In this document: in pieces, positions 1-8,418 of the stretch
Position numbering within the stretch: position 1 is the first letter of the stretch
How the letters are laid out: the number at the start of each line of letters is the position of its first letter
Assembly: GCA_963205255.1 (NCBI GenBank)
Contig: CAUJIK010000038.1
Location: forward strand, 1 to 59,738
Direction: 5' to 3'
Origin: Pseudomonadota bacterium
GTDB lineage: Bacteria; Pseudomonadota; Gammaproteobacteria; Steroidobacterales; Steroidobacteraceae
Length of the DNA stretch: 59,738 nt
Position numbers and translations under genes: made by a program
Notes under the pieces: generated by a model
The model's input: only the letters and a program-made list of their open reading frames with translations
The model's database searches: none
Told to the model about the DNA's origin: nothing

Positions 1-12
1 GCGCTGGAGCTT

Positions 13-1470
13 ATGCCCGGCGGTGCTTCGCCACCTCTGCGCCTTTCCAGGGCGCGGGGGCAGCGTCATGTCCTGATCCTCGGCGCCGGCATCGGCAGCC
101 TGGTGGCGGCCATGGAACTGCAGCGCGCCGGCTACAGCGTGCAGGTGCTGGAGTCGGCCAACCGGCTTGGCGGCCGCGTGCTCACGGTGCGCGGCGGTGA
201 CGTCATCGACGAGATCGGCAACCGGCAGGTGTGCCAGTTCGATAATGACCCGAATTTGTATTTCAACGCCGGCGCGTCGCGCATTCCCACCATCCACCAC
301 CAGCTCCTGCGCTACTGCAGGGAGCTGGGCGTCGCGATGGAACCGCACATCAACGCCAACTACGCGGCGTGGCTGCAGTACGACAATTTCCGCGGCGGTC
401 AGCGCATGCGGCAGCGCGAGTTCATCGCCGACGCCCGCGGCCTGATCGCGGAACTGGCCTCGCGCACCCTTTCTTCCGCCACGCTCGACGCACCGCTGAC
501 CGACGCCGATCGCGAGAAGCTGCGGGCATTCGTCACACAGTTCGGTGATCTCGATCCGTCGCTGCGCTACAAGGGCTCGGCCAGCCGCGCCGGCCGGCTC
601 GGCACCGGCGGCCTGTTCGACCACGATGGAAACAAGACACCGCTGACGCAGGCCGAGCTTCTGAGCTCGGACTACTGGCAGAGCGCGATGCAGTTCGGCG
701 AGAGCGAAGCGCAGTCGGCCGTGCTGCAGCCGGTGGGTGGCATGGACATGATCACCCGCGCGCTGGCCGCACAGCTGCCCGGGCGCATCCAGACGGATTC
801 GCAGGTGATCGCCATCCGCACCTCCGACCGCAAGGTGGAAGTCACCTACCGCAAGGATGGCGCCACACACACCGTATCCGGCGACTACTGTCTCGACAGC
901 ATCCCGGGGCAGCTGCTTTCCGGCGTCGACAACAACTTCAGCAATGGCTTCAGGAAGCTGCTGGCGAAGCGTCCGCGCGGCACGATCTCCAAGGTCGCGC
1001 TGCAGATGGGCGAGCGGTTCTGGGAGAAGGAAGGCGTCTACGGCGGCATTTCCTGGACCGACCGCGACATCGGCCAGATCCAGTATCCCTCGCATGGCTA
1101 CGGACAGCGCAAGGGCATCCTGATCGGCGGTTACTACCTGGCCTCGGGCCCGGCAACCCGCTTCACCACCCAGACGGCCGAGGAGCGCATAGCTTCCGCC
1201 CTCCAGCAGGGCGAGGGGCTGCATCCGGGCTACTCGAAATATTTCGAGAATGGCTGCAGCGTGGCCTGGCACCGCATGAACCACATGCTGGGATGCACGG
1301 CGCGCGAATCGGACGAGGAGACGTTGAAGGTGCTGCGGCAGGCCGAAGGCCGCCACTATCTGCTCGGCGACCAGATCAGCGCCCATGCCGGATGGATCGA
1401 AGCCGCGGTGCTCGCCGCGCACAATGTGCTGAACCGGCTCGAAGAGCGCGAAGCGGCAGGTGCGGCATGA
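13..1470 (+). CDS. FAD-dependent amine / L-amino-acid oxidase family protein (5' end possibly outside window)
   Basis: This flavoprotein should oxidise a C-N bond in an amine or L-amino acid to an imine. The N-terminal Rossmann motif GAGIGS lies at about residues 24-29, the acidic end of beta-2 is in VLES, and the GGR motif follows at about 53-55. The segment NAGASRIP resembles the GAxRxP signature of L-amino-acid oxidases, and a C-terminal FAD-binding segment (YLLGDQIS...AGWIEAAV) is present. The frame is open to the window edge, so a start further upstream, perhaps with an export signal, is possible. Its stop overlaps the cytochrome c start as ATGA, and RidA follows, so electrons may go to the cytochrome rather than directly to O2, as described for NicA2 with CycN. 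The substrate cannot be read from the sequence. Confidence 0.85.
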   Translation: MPGGASPPLRLSRARGQRHVLILGAGIGSLVAAMELQRAGYSVQVLESANRLGGRVLTVRGGDVIDEIGNRQVCQFDNDPNLYFNAGASRIPTIHHQLLRYCRELGVAMEPHINANYAAWLQYDNFRGGQRMRQREFIADARGLIAELASRTLSSATLDAPLTDADREKLRAFVTQFGDLDPSLRYKGSASRAGRLGTGGLFDHDGNKTPLTQAELLSSDYWQSAMQFGESEAQSAVLQPVGGMDMITRALAAQLPGRIQTDSQVIAIRTSDRKVEVTYRKDGATHTVSGDYCLDSIPGQLLSGVDNNFSNGFRKLLAKRPRGTISKVALQMGERFWEKEGVYGGISWTDRDIGQIQYPSHGYGQRKGILIGGYYLASGPATRFTTQTAEERIASALQQGEGLHPGYSKYFENGCSVAWHRMNHMLGCTARESDEETLKVLRQAEGRHYLLGDQISAHAGWIEAAVLAAHNVLNRLEEREAAGAA

Positions 1471-2069
1471 GAGTCCTCGCAGGCGCCATGCTGTGGCTGT
1501 TCGCCGGCGCCGCCGTGACGGCGGATTATACCTACTGCACGCTGTGCCACGGCGCCAACGCCGGCGGCAACGAGGGGATCGCGGCGCCCGCGCTCAAGGG
1601 CATCGAACCCTGGTATCTCACCGACGCGCTGGCGGCTTACCGCAACGCGACCCGCGGCAAGGAATACGGCCAGGACACCGCCGGCAGCGAGATGCATACG
1701 GTGACCCGCCAGATCGAACCCGCCGAGGAAGCGGCGATACTGAAGTTCTTCGACTCGCTTCCGGCCACGCGCCTGACGACCACCGTCGAAGGCAATGCCG
1801 CCAATGGCAAAAAGCTCTATGCCGAGACCTGCGCGGCCTGTCACGGGCCTCGCGGCCACGGCAACGCCGACCTGCATGCGCCTGATCTGACGCGCCTGAA
1901 CGACTGGTACATCGTGTCGTCGTTCGCCCGGTACCAATCCGGCGCGCGCGGCACGGATCCGGCCAATGTCTGGGCCTACCAGATGCACCTGATCGCGAAC
2001 ACGCTGCCCGCGGATTACGCGATCCGCGATGTGGCGCGCTATCTCGCCACCGAATCCCGCAACAAGTGA
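1467..2069 (+). CDS. Di-haem cytochrome c, periplasmic
   Basis: A 200-residue class I c-type cytochrome with two domains. The signal peptide is roughly residues 1-19 (hydrophobic, ending AVTA before DYTYC). Haem-binding CXXCH motifs are CTLCH at 24-28 and CAACH at 122-126. Methionines in SEMHT and YQMHL are candidate axial ligands. I chose the ATG at 1467 because it overlaps the amine oxidase stop (ATGA) and gives a clean signal peptide; the longer frame upstream runs through oxidase code. The tight coupling suggests that it accepts electrons from the flavoprotein. The domain layout resembles cytochrome c4-type proteins. The assignment as a cytochrome is firm; the partner is inferred. Confidence 0.92.
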   Translation: MRVLAGAMLWLFAGAAVTADYTYCTLCHGANAGGNEGIAAPALKGIEPWYLTDALAAYRNATRGKEYGQDTAGSEMHTVTRQIEPAEEAAILKFFDSLPATRLTTTVEGNAANGKKLYAETCAACHGPRGHGNADLHAPDLTRLNDWYIVSSFARYQSGARGTDPANVWAYQMHLIANTLPADYAIRDVARYLATESRNK

Positions 2070-2089
2070 AACTGACGGAGAAACCGCCG

Positions 2090-2605
2090 ATGCCAATGCC
2101 TGCACGAATCACCCTCGCACTGTGTGGCCTGATGTGCGCCGCCCCGCTGGCGCTGTCCGCAGACACCGGCAGTGGAGTCGAAGTCCGGCGCACTGGCGCG
2201 CCCCAGGCGCCCTTCTCCTCCGCGGTCTGGGCCGGGGATTTGCTGTTCCTGTCGGGCACGCTGGGCGAATCCAGGGTGCCGGAAGGCGCTCCGGCCGGAA
2301 CCCCCGCGGTCTTTGTCGGCGACACCGCCGTGCAGACGCGCTCCGTGCTCTCGCGCATCAAGAAGTCGCTCGAGGACCAGGGCCTCACGCTTGGCGATGT
2401 GGTGCAGATGAACGTGTTCCTCGCCGGCGACCCCAAGCTCGACGACAAGATGGATTTCGGCGGCATGAACACCGCTTACCGCGAGTTCTTCGGCACAGCC
2501 GAGCAGCCGAACAAGCCGGCCCGCTCCACCGTTCAGGTGGCCGCGCTGGTGGGCGGTGCGCTGGTCGAGATCGACGTGGTCGCCGCCCGTCCGAAGAAGC
2601 CCTGA
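2090..2605 (+). CDS. RidA/YjgF/YER057c/UK114 family protein, exported
   Basis: A 171-residue RidA-family protein, longer than the usual 125-130 because it begins with a hydrophobic leader (about residues 1-23, ending ALSA) that looks like a Sec signal peptide. RidA proteins hydrolyse reactive enamines and imines to oxo compounds plus ammonia. The core GDLLFLSGTLGE, the long helix TRSVLSRIKKSLEDQG and the C-terminal VEIDVVAARP match the family. The ATG at 2090 has a GGAG at 2077-2080, nine bases upstream; an in-frame GTG at 2066 is less likely. An exported RidA beside an oxidase and a periplasmic cytochrome suggests that the imine is made and hydrolysed outside the cytoplasm. Confidence 0.88.
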   Translation: MPMPARITLALCGLMCAAPLALSADTGSGVEVRRTGAPQAPFSSAVWAGDLLFLSGTLGESRVPEGAPAGTPAVFVGDTAVQTRSVLSRIKKSLEDQGLTLGDVVQMNVFLAGDPKLDDKMDFGGMNTAYREFFGTAEQPNKPARSTVQVAALVGGALVEIDVVAARPKKP

Positions 2606-2638
2606 TCCTGTAGACCCCGAACCCGGAAGGGCCGCCCT

Positions 2639-2662
2639 GGACCGACGGTTGCTCCGCGGTCC
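2639..2662. terminator. Hairpin between convergent ridA-like and iclR-like genes
   Basis: GGACCG (2639-2644) and CGGTCC (2657-2662) form a 6-bp stem around a 12-base loop in the 73-bp gap between two convergent genes. There is no T run, so it is at best a weak bidirectional terminator candidate. Confidence 0.35.
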
Positions 2663-2678
2663 GGGCACCCGCTCCCGC

Positions 2679-3476
2679 CTAGCCGACGGGGGCGAGATCC
2701 GGCTCCCGCGTTCCTTCGTGCACGACGATGGCCTCCACGATGCTCTGCGCCGTGTTGCGCAGCACCGGCAGATAGGTCGCCAGCAGTTTCTCGTTCATCA
2801 GGTTGCCGAAGGTCGTCATGCTCAGCACGCCCAGGATCTGCGCGTCGCGCAGCACCGGCACCGCGACCGTGGCGCTGCCGCCCGAGGCGCGCGGCAGGCG
2901 CAGGCCATAGCCACGACGGCGCGCCTGCGCGATCAGCGACTCGATCATCTCCTCGGTACTGCTGCCGTCTTCCAGTGCGCTGGCGCGCAGCAGCTCGCGC
3001 AGGATCTTCTGCTCGCTGACATCACAGAAGGCGAGGTAGGCCTGCCCCATCGCCGTCTCGAGCAGCGGCAGCCGGTGCCCCAGGGTGGTGGCCTGCACCG
3101 CCAGCGGGCTGTAGGGCATGGTCGAATAACGCACCACGATGGCATCGCGGTCCAGCGTGCCCAGCGCCAGCGGCCACTTGATGCTGCGGGTCACGGCCAG
3201 CAGCTGCGGCGCGCCGATGTCGATCAGCAGCGACTTCTCGCCATAGCCGGCGCTCAGCCGCCGGGTCTTCTCCGTGACGCGATAGCGGCCCAGCCCGCCC
3301 TCGTTGCGGACATAACCCTCGTCCTCGAGCGTGGTGAGGATGCGGAACACCGTGGGTTTGGGCAGGCCGGTGGCCGACTGTAGCTCGGCGATGGTGCAAG
3401 GCTGCTTTTCGTTCATGGCATGGAGAAGCCCCAGGGCCCTCGCAATCGAACGGATGTGTCCCGCGCGCTCCGTCAT
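2679..3476 (-). CDS. IclR-family transcriptional regulator
   Basis: A 265-residue protein of normal IclR length. The N-terminal winged helix-turn-helix spans about residues 8-65 (CTIAELQSATGLPKPTVFRIL). The C-terminal effector domain includes QAYLAFCD and a late segment VAVPVLRDAQILGVLSMTTFG typical of the family's ligand pocket. IclR proteins usually control neighbouring catabolic genes. It is divergent from the ThDP-enzyme gene with a 125-bp gap, making that gene the likeliest target; the oxidase/RidA genes and the FAH and aldehyde dehydrogenase genes may also belong. No Shine-Dalgarno precedes the ATG, but a TAGTCT hexamer sits 7 bases upstream, compatible with a leaderless start. Confidence 0.9.
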   Translation of the reverse strand: MTERAGHIRSIARALGLLHAMNEKQPCTIAELQSATGLPKPTVFRILTTLEDEGYVRNEGGLGRYRVTEKTRRLSAGYGEKSLLIDIGAPQLLAVTRSIKWPLALGTLDRDAIVVRYSTMPYSPLAVQATTLGHRLPLLETAMGQAYLAFCDVSEQKILRELLRASALEDGSSTEEMIESLIAQARRRGYGLRLPRASGGSATVAVPVLRDAQILGVLSMTTFGNLMNEKLLATYLPVLRNTAQSIVEAIVVHEGTREPDLAPVG

Positions 3477-3483
3477 GGGGCAA

Positions 3484-3489
3484 AGACTA
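3484..3489 (-). promoter_or_regulatory. Candidate -10 element (TAGTCT) for a leaderless iclR-type mRNA
   Basis: Reading the minus strand, TAGTCT is followed by 7 bases and then the ATG at 3476. The spacing matches several other genes in the window, and no ribosome-binding site is visible. Confidence 0.4.
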
Positions 3490-3601
3490 ACCTATTTCGA
3501 CTGCCGAAATCCTGAGCCCCGACAGGAGCGGTGGCCAGTGAGGCTGTTAGACTTCGTGGTCCACTGGAAAAGGCAGCTGTAAGCGCCTCTGGAGCTCTGA
3601 A

Positions 3602-5233
3602 GTGCCCGTATTGACCACCGGCCAGGTGATGGCTCAATCGCTGATCGCGCATGGCGTGGATACCGTTTTCGGCATCCCCGGCGCGCATATGTATGACTTC
3701 AACGACGCGCTGGCTGAAAGGTCCTCCGACCTCAGATTCATCACCACGCGCCACGAGCAGGGCTCGGGCTACATGGCCTATGGCTATGCGAAATCCAGCG
3801 GACGCGCCGGCGTCTACACCGTGGTGCCCGGCCCCGGCGTGCTGAACTCGGGCGCCGCGCTGTGCACCGCCTATGGCGCCACCGCGCCGGTGATGTGCCT
3901 CACGGGCGAGATCATGTCGCACCTGATCGGCCAGGGCCGTGGTCAGCTGCACGAGCTGCCGGACCAGCTGGCGCTGCTGCGCGGCCTGACCAAGTGGGCC
4001 GAGCAGATCAACCATCCCACCGATGCGGCCGGCGTCATGTACGAGGCCTTCCGCCAGATGTTCAGCGGCCGCATCCGCCCCGTCGCCGTCGAGGCGCCCT
4101 GGGATGTGTTCGGCATGAAGGCCGAGGTCGCGCTGCCCAAGAGCGTGCTGCCGCTGGTTGCGCCACCGGAAGCCGATCCGGATGCGCTCGCCCGGGCCGT
4201 GGCGCTGATCGCCGAGGCCAAGCGTCCGCTGATCATGGTCGGCGCCGGCGCGCTCCATGCCGGCACCGAGATCCTCGAACTGGCGCGCATGCTGCAGGCG
4301 CCCGTCACCGCGCACCGTTCCGGCAAGGGCATCGTCAGCGAGGACAACCCGCTGGGCATGCCGATCGTCGCCGGCTGGGACTACTGGAAGAACTGCGACC
4401 TGCTGATCGGCATCGGCAGCCGCCTGGAGCTCCAGTACATGCGCTGGCAGTGGATGCCGCCCGGAATCAAGACCATCCGCATCGACATCGACCCCACGGA
4501 GATGGTGCGCCTGAAGCCCACCGTCGGACTGGTGACGGATGCGGCCGTGGGCACGCGCGCCCTGCTCAAGGCGCTGCCCGCGCGCCTGGGCCGTGTGGCG
4601 TCGCGCGAAGAGGAAATCGCCGGCATCAAGCAGCGCGCGCGCGCGGCCATCGAATCATTGCAGCCGCAGATGGCTTATCTGGACACCATCCGCGCCGTGC
4701 TGCCGCGCGATGGCTTCTTCTGCGAGGAAGTCTCGCAGATGGGTTTCACGGCGCGCCTCGGGTTCCCGGTCTACGCTCCGCGGCAGTACATCACCTGCGG
4801 CTACCAGGACAACCTGGGCTTCGGTTTCAACACCGCGCTGGGCGTGAAAGTTGCCCATCCGGACAAGGCCGTGGTCAACGTCAGCGGCGATGGCGGATTC
4901 ATGTTCGGCGTGCAGGAGCTGGCCACCGCTGTCCAGCACGGCATCAACCTGGTCACCATCGTGTTCAACAACCGCTCCTACGGCAATGTGCGCCGCGACC
5001 AGATGGAACGCTATGGTGGCCGGCTGATCGGCGCGGATCTGCACAACCCGGACTTCGTGAAGCTGGCCGAGAGCTTCGGGGTGCAGGCGGTCAGTGTGGA
5101 TTCGCCCACCGCCCTGCGGCCAGCGCTGGAAAAGGCACTGGCCGCGGATTCGCCGCAGGTCATCGAGGTGCGTCTGGAGCGCGGTGCGGAAACCTCGCCC
5201 TGGGGCTTCCTGCACCCCTCGCCCCCCCGCTGA
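3602..5233 (+). CDS. Thiamine-diphosphate-dependent enzyme (acetolactate synthase / oxo-acid decarboxylase superfamily)
   Basis: A 543-residue ThDP enzyme with the three-domain POX/ALS layout: an N-terminal Pyr domain with the catalytic Glu52 in TTRHEQGSGYMA, a central domain, and a C-terminal PP domain with the ThDP/Mg motif GDGGF at about 428 and NNRSYG about 30 residues later. Family members decarboxylate 2-oxo acids or condense the resulting carbanion. Acetolactate synthase is less likely because no small subunit adjoins it. A decarboxylase fits the neighbours: RidA could supply an oxo acid and the nearby aldehyde dehydrogenase could remove the aldehyde. The start is GTG at 3602, with GGAG seven bases upstream; there is no ATG nearby. 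A TAGACT hexamer at 3546-3551 may be the -10 element. Confidence 0.88.
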   Translation: MPVLTTGQVMAQSLIAHGVDTVFGIPGAHMYDFNDALAERSSDLRFITTRHEQGSGYMAYGYAKSSGRAGVYTVVPGPGVLNSGAALCTAYGATAPVMCLTGEIMSHLIGQGRGQLHELPDQLALLRGLTKWAEQINHPTDAAGVMYEAFRQMFSGRIRPVAVEAPWDVFGMKAEVALPKSVLPLVAPPEADPDALARAVALIAEAKRPLIMVGAGALHAGTEILELARMLQAPVTAHRSGKGIVSEDNPLGMPIVAGWDYWKNCDLLIGIGSRLELQYMRWQWMPPGIKTIRIDIDPTEMVRLKPTVGLVTDAAVGTRALLKALPARLGRVASREEEIAGIKQRARAAIESLQPQMAYLDTIRAVLPRDGFFCEEVSQMGFTARLGFPVYAPRQYITCGYQDNLGFGFNTALGVKVAHPDKAVVNVSGDGGFMFGVQELATAVQHGINLVTIVFNNRSYGNVRRDQMERYGGRLIGADLHNPDFVKLAESFGVQAVSVDSPTALRPALEKALAADSPQVIEVRLERGAETSPWGFLHPSPPR

Positions 5234-5259
5234 AGATCACCGGAGGGGCGCCGCTCAGA

Positions 5260-6192
5260 TCAGCGGTGCTCCACCGGATTACTCAGCGTGCCGATGCCGG
5301 AGATGGTCACATCGATCGGCCCGCCCAGCGTCGTCAGATCCACGGTCTGCACGGCCTGTCCGCTGCCACCGGCAGCCTTCAGCGCCGTGCCCATGGAGAT
5401 GATGTCGCCCTGCTCCAGGGTCATGTAGTACGACACATAGGCGATGACATCCGGCACCTTGTAGGTGAGGTTGTTCGTGGTGTCTTCGGTCACCACGCGG
5501 CCGCGATGCGTGCAGGTCACCGTCAGCGCATGCGGATCGGGAATGTCCGCGCGGGTGGCAATCCATGGCCCGATCGGGCCGAAGCCGTCCGTGCCCTTGT
5601 AGCGGCCGGGATAGCTCACCCAGGTGTCGAGGTACTCGATCTGCTGCGGATCATCCTTGCTCGGATGGATGGCGCGATAGTGGAAGGTATCGTCGCCGCG
5701 CATGGTCGGCGAGGTCAGATCATTCATGATGGTGTAGCCGAACACATGATCATAGGCGTCGGCCGCGGCGATGTCGGCGCCGCCCTTGCCGATCACGACC
5801 ACCAGTTCCGGCTCGGGGTGCACACGCCCGTAGTCCTTGCGCAGGCGGATCGGGCGGCCATGGCCCAGCAGCGAGCTCGACGGCTTGTTGAACATCGCCG
5901 GATGCGAGGGGCCCTTGAGGATGCGGGTGCTGTTGGCGCTGTTGTTCAGCGCCAGGCAGACGATCTTGCCGGGGCGCGGGATGGGAGGCAGGAACCGCAG
6001 TTCCTCGGCACGCACCGCGCCCGCATTGCCATTGGCCGCCAGCCGGCGCGTGATCTCATCCTCGACCTGCATCGCCGCAAGCATGTCCTGCGGTCCACCC
6101 GGCCACAGCTTGCTCATCAGCACCGCCGAACCATCGGCCGTCGCGACAGCCAGCTCGGGTCCCTGGGCCGTTTCTACAGTAGCGATCCTCAT
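5260..6192 (-). CDS. Fumarylacetoacetate hydrolase (FAH) family protein
   Basis: A 310-residue FAH-superfamily protein. These Mg-dependent enzymes hydrolyse, decarboxylate or hydrate beta-keto or enol acids such as fumarylpyruvate. The metal-ligand pattern is present (EPELVVVIGKGG, then GYTIMNDLT, then a Lys near GTDGFGPIGPW), and the C-terminal GDIISMGTALKAAGG matches the conserved G-[TV]-P-like segment. The ATG at 6192 was chosen because an AGGGAGA ribosome-binding site stands about 7 bases upstream and MRIATVE is a typical start; the same frame runs longer into the divergent gene. It ends 26 bp from the convergent ThDP gene. Its reaction in this cluster is unknown. Confidence 0.88.
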   Translation of the reverse strand: MRIATVETAQGPELAVATADGSAVLMSKLWPGGPQDMLAAMQVEDEITRRLAANGNAGAVRAEELRFLPPIPRPGKIVCLALNNSANSTRILKGPSHPAMFNKPSSSLLGHGRPIRLRKDYGRVHPEPELVVVIGKGGADIAAADAYDHVFGYTIMNDLTSPTMRGDDTFHYRAIHPSKDDPQQIEYLDTWVSYPGRYKGTDGFGPIGPWIATRADIPDPHALTVTCTHRGRVVTEDTTNNLTYKVPDVIAYVSYYMTLEQGDIISMGTALKAAGGSGQAVQTVDLTTLGGPIDVTISGIGTLSNPVEHR

Positions 6193-6237
6193 GCACACTC
6201 TCCCTAAGATCCAGTAATCGAAATCAGGAACGACCTC

Positions 6238-6771
6238 ATGCCGGCCATCCCCTATGTCCCGTCGGACATCAGCGAACCACGCGAACTCGTCTCCGCCATC
6301 CGTCAGCGCCGCGGCGGCACATTGCTCAATCTCGACCGCATGCTGCTGCACAGCCCGCCATTTGCTGAAGGCTGGAACCAGTTCCTCGGCGCGGTGCGCT
6401 CAAGGCTGGACCTGCCGCTGCGCCTGCGTGAACTGGCCATATGCGCGGTCGGCCATCTCAACGGCGCCGAATACGAAGTGTTCCAGCATGCGCCGGTGTT
6501 TCTCTCTGCTGGTGGCACCAGCGAGCAGCTGCAGGCGCTGCGGGATCCGCTGCAGGCGGCCACGGACACGCGACTGTTCGATGCCACGGAGCGGCTGGTG
6601 CTGCAGGCGACCATCGCGCTGACCCGCGACGTGAAGATTCCGGGCGAGCTGCTCGACGCGGCGCGGCGCACGCTGGGCGATGATCGCCAGGTGGTCGAGC
6701 TCATGGGCGTGATCGCCGCCTACAACATGGTGTCGCGCTTTCTCGTAGCGCTGCAGGTCGAACCGGAGTAG
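6238..6771 (+). CDS. Carboxymuconolactone decarboxylase / AhpD-like family protein
   Basis: A 177-residue all-helical protein of the CMD/AhpD superfamily. The family core is recognisable: the GWNQFLGAVRSRLDLPLRLRE helix, then LAICAVGHLNGAEYEVFQHAPVF, then a C-terminal helix VVELMGVIAAYNMVSRFL. The peroxidase CxxC of AhpD is reduced to a single Cys in ICAVGH, so thiol-peroxidase activity is doubtful. Such proteins are common in aromatic and terpenoid catabolic clusters with unproven roles. The start is divergent from the FAH gene (45 bp apart), with AGGA nine bases before the ATG. The gene is convergent with the aldehyde dehydrogenase. Confidence 0.82.
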   Translation: MPAIPYVPSDISEPRELVSAIRQRRGGTLLNLDRMLLHSPPFAEGWNQFLGAVRSRLDLPLRLRELAICAVGHLNGAEYEVFQHAPVFLSAGGTSEQLQALRDPLQAATDTRLFDATERLVLQATIALTRDVKIPGELLDAARRTLGDDRQVVELMGVIAAYNMVSRFLVALQVEPE

Positions 6772-6818
6772 AGACCCGTTTCTGTGCCTGTGCCATGTCA
6801 CGAGCAGTCTACGCACGT

Positions 6819-6875
6819 ATGTGCCGCGTCGGCACATCAGCGTAGCCGCATTTCGCGCAGCGGAATGCGGCTACG
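6819..6875. terminator. Two tandem hairpins between convergent genes
   Basis: The first hairpin has an 8-bp stem ATGTGCCG / CGGCACAT with a 3-base loop (6819-6837). The second has a perfect 12-bp stem at 6841-6852 and 6864-6875 (CGTAGCCGCATT) around an 11-base loop. They lie between convergent genes, 15 bases beyond the aldehyde dehydrogenase stop. No T run follows, so they may block transcription weakly, protect 3' ends, or be a REP-like element; I found no second copy in the window. Confidence 0.5.
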
Positions 6876-6889
6876 TGCCGGTCAGCCCC

Positions 6890-8293
6890 TCAGACAAAAA
6901 CCGTCTGGATGGTGGTGTATTCCTTCAGGCCTTCAGCGCCGAATTCGACTCCCAGACCCGACTGCTTGACACCGCCAAACGGCGCATTCGGCTGAATGGC
7001 GCCGTGCTTGTTGACCCAGGCCGAGCCGCATTCCAGCCCCTGCGCCAGCTTCTTTGCCTTGGCCACGTCCGAGCTCCACACTGAACCGCCCAGTCCATTC
7101 GGATTGCGGTTCGCCTGCTCGACGATGGTGCTGGTGTCCGAGTAGCGGATGATGGGCAGCACCGGGCCGAACTGCTCCTCGTCCACGACGCGCATGCCAT
7201 CCTTGACGTCGGCGATCAGCGTGATGGGATAGAAGTAGCCGGGGCCGCCACTGGGGTTGCCGCCCATCAGCACGCGCCCGCCACTCTTCACGGCGTCGTC
7301 CACCAGCGCGCTGACCTTGTCGTACTGCATCTTGTTCTGCACCGGGCCGAGCTGGTTCTTCTCGTCCATGCCGTCGCCCATGGGAACGGTCTTCGCGAAG
7401 GCCACCAGTTCCTTGCACATCTCGTCATAGATGCTGTCGTGGACATACAGGCGCTTGAGCGCGGCGCAGGTCTGGCCGTTGTTGTTGAACGCGCCCCAGA
7501 ACACGCCCGGGGCAATCGCCTTCGGGTCCGCATCGGGCAGCACGATGCCGGCATCGTTGCCGCCCAGCTCCAGGGTCAGCTTCTTCAGCGTCGGCGCCGC
7601 CGAGGCCATCACCTTGCGACCGGTCGCCGTGGAGCCGGTGAACACCATCTTGCTGATGTCCGGGTGCGAGGACATGGCCGCACCCAGCGAATCCGGACCC
7701 GAAATGGCATTGAGCACGCCGGGAGGCAGCACCTCGTTCGCCAGCTCCACCATACGCAGCGTGGAAAGCGGCGTGTAGGGAGAGGGCTTGATGACCACGG
7801 TGTTGCCGGTGCGCAGCGCCGGAATGATGTGCCAGCTGGCGATCAGCAGCGGCCAGTTCCAGGGGGTGATCGAACCCACGACACCGACGGGCTTGCGATG
7901 CAGCTCGACGCGACCCTCGGGGGTGTCCTGCAGCACCTCGGGCTTGAGCTCCAGATCCGCCGTCACGCGCGTCCAGGCCACGGTGCCACCGAGCTCGAAG
8001 CGCGAGCCCATGCCGCCCAGCGGCTTGCCCTGCTCGGCGGTGAGCAGCTGCGCCAGCTCCTCGGCATGCGCCTCGATCTTGTCGGCAACCGCGTGGCAGG
8101 CGGCACGACGCTCTTCGTCCGATTTCTGGCTCCAGGTCGCGAACGCCCGCTTCGCCGCGGCAACGGCATTCTCCAGGTCCTGCGGCTGTGCATTGGGCAT
8201 GCGGCCCACCACTCCGCCGGTCGAGGGATTGCGCACCTCGGAGCTGTCGCTGGTGAGGTGCCGCTTGCCATCAATGATCAGCGCGTAATCCAT
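6890..8293 (-). CDS. NAD(P)-dependent aldehyde dehydrogenase
   Basis: A 467-residue ALDH-superfamily enzyme oxidising an aldehyde to a carboxylate with NAD(P)+. Family landmarks in order are TPWNWPLLIASW, KPSPYTPLS, the cofactor loop FTGSTATG, the general base Glu in LELGGND, and the nucleophilic Cys in NNNGQTCAALKR (about residue 276), followed by EEQFGPVLPI and a C-terminal PFGGVKQSG. The ATG at 8293 is preceded by GGGAG six bases upstream. It would complete an oxidative deamination-decarboxylation route with the oxidase, RidA and ThDP enzymes. Substrate specificity is not readable. Confidence 0.94.
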   Translation of the reverse strand: MDYALIIDGKRHLTSDSSEVRNPSTGGVVGRMPNAQPQDLENAVAAAKRAFATWSQKSDEERRAACHAVADKIEAHAEELAQLLTAEQGKPLGGMGSRFELGGTVAWTRVTADLELKPEVLQDTPEGRVELHRKPVGVVGSITPWNWPLLIASWHIIPALRTGNTVVIKPSPYTPLSTLRMVELANEVLPPGVLNAISGPDSLGAAMSSHPDISKMVFTGSTATGRKVMASAAPTLKKLTLELGGNDAGIVLPDADPKAIAPGVFWGAFNNNGQTCAALKRLYVHDSIYDEMCKELVAFAKTVPMGDGMDEKNQLGPVQNKMQYDKVSALVDDAVKSGGRVLMGGNPSGGPGYFYPITLIADVKDGMRVVDEEQFGPVLPIIRYSDTSTIVEQANRNPNGLGGSVWSSDVAKAKKLAQGLECGSAWVNKHGAIQPNAPFGGVKQSGLGVEFGAEGLKEYTTIQTVFV

Positions 8294-8418
8294 CGGAGCT
8301 CCCGCAAACTAAAGTTGAATTGAAGCGATCAGGATAGCCCAAGAACAGGCCAAAAGCCTGCCGGTCCGCAGAGCGAAATGCAGCGGCCGCGCTGCGCCGC
8401 CGCGCAGGGGACTACTGC

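Noticed and set aside
3862..6207. 781-residue plus-strand ORF spanning the ThDP and FAH genes
   Set aside because: Runs out of frame through the first gene and antisense through the second; Arg-rich with no domain.
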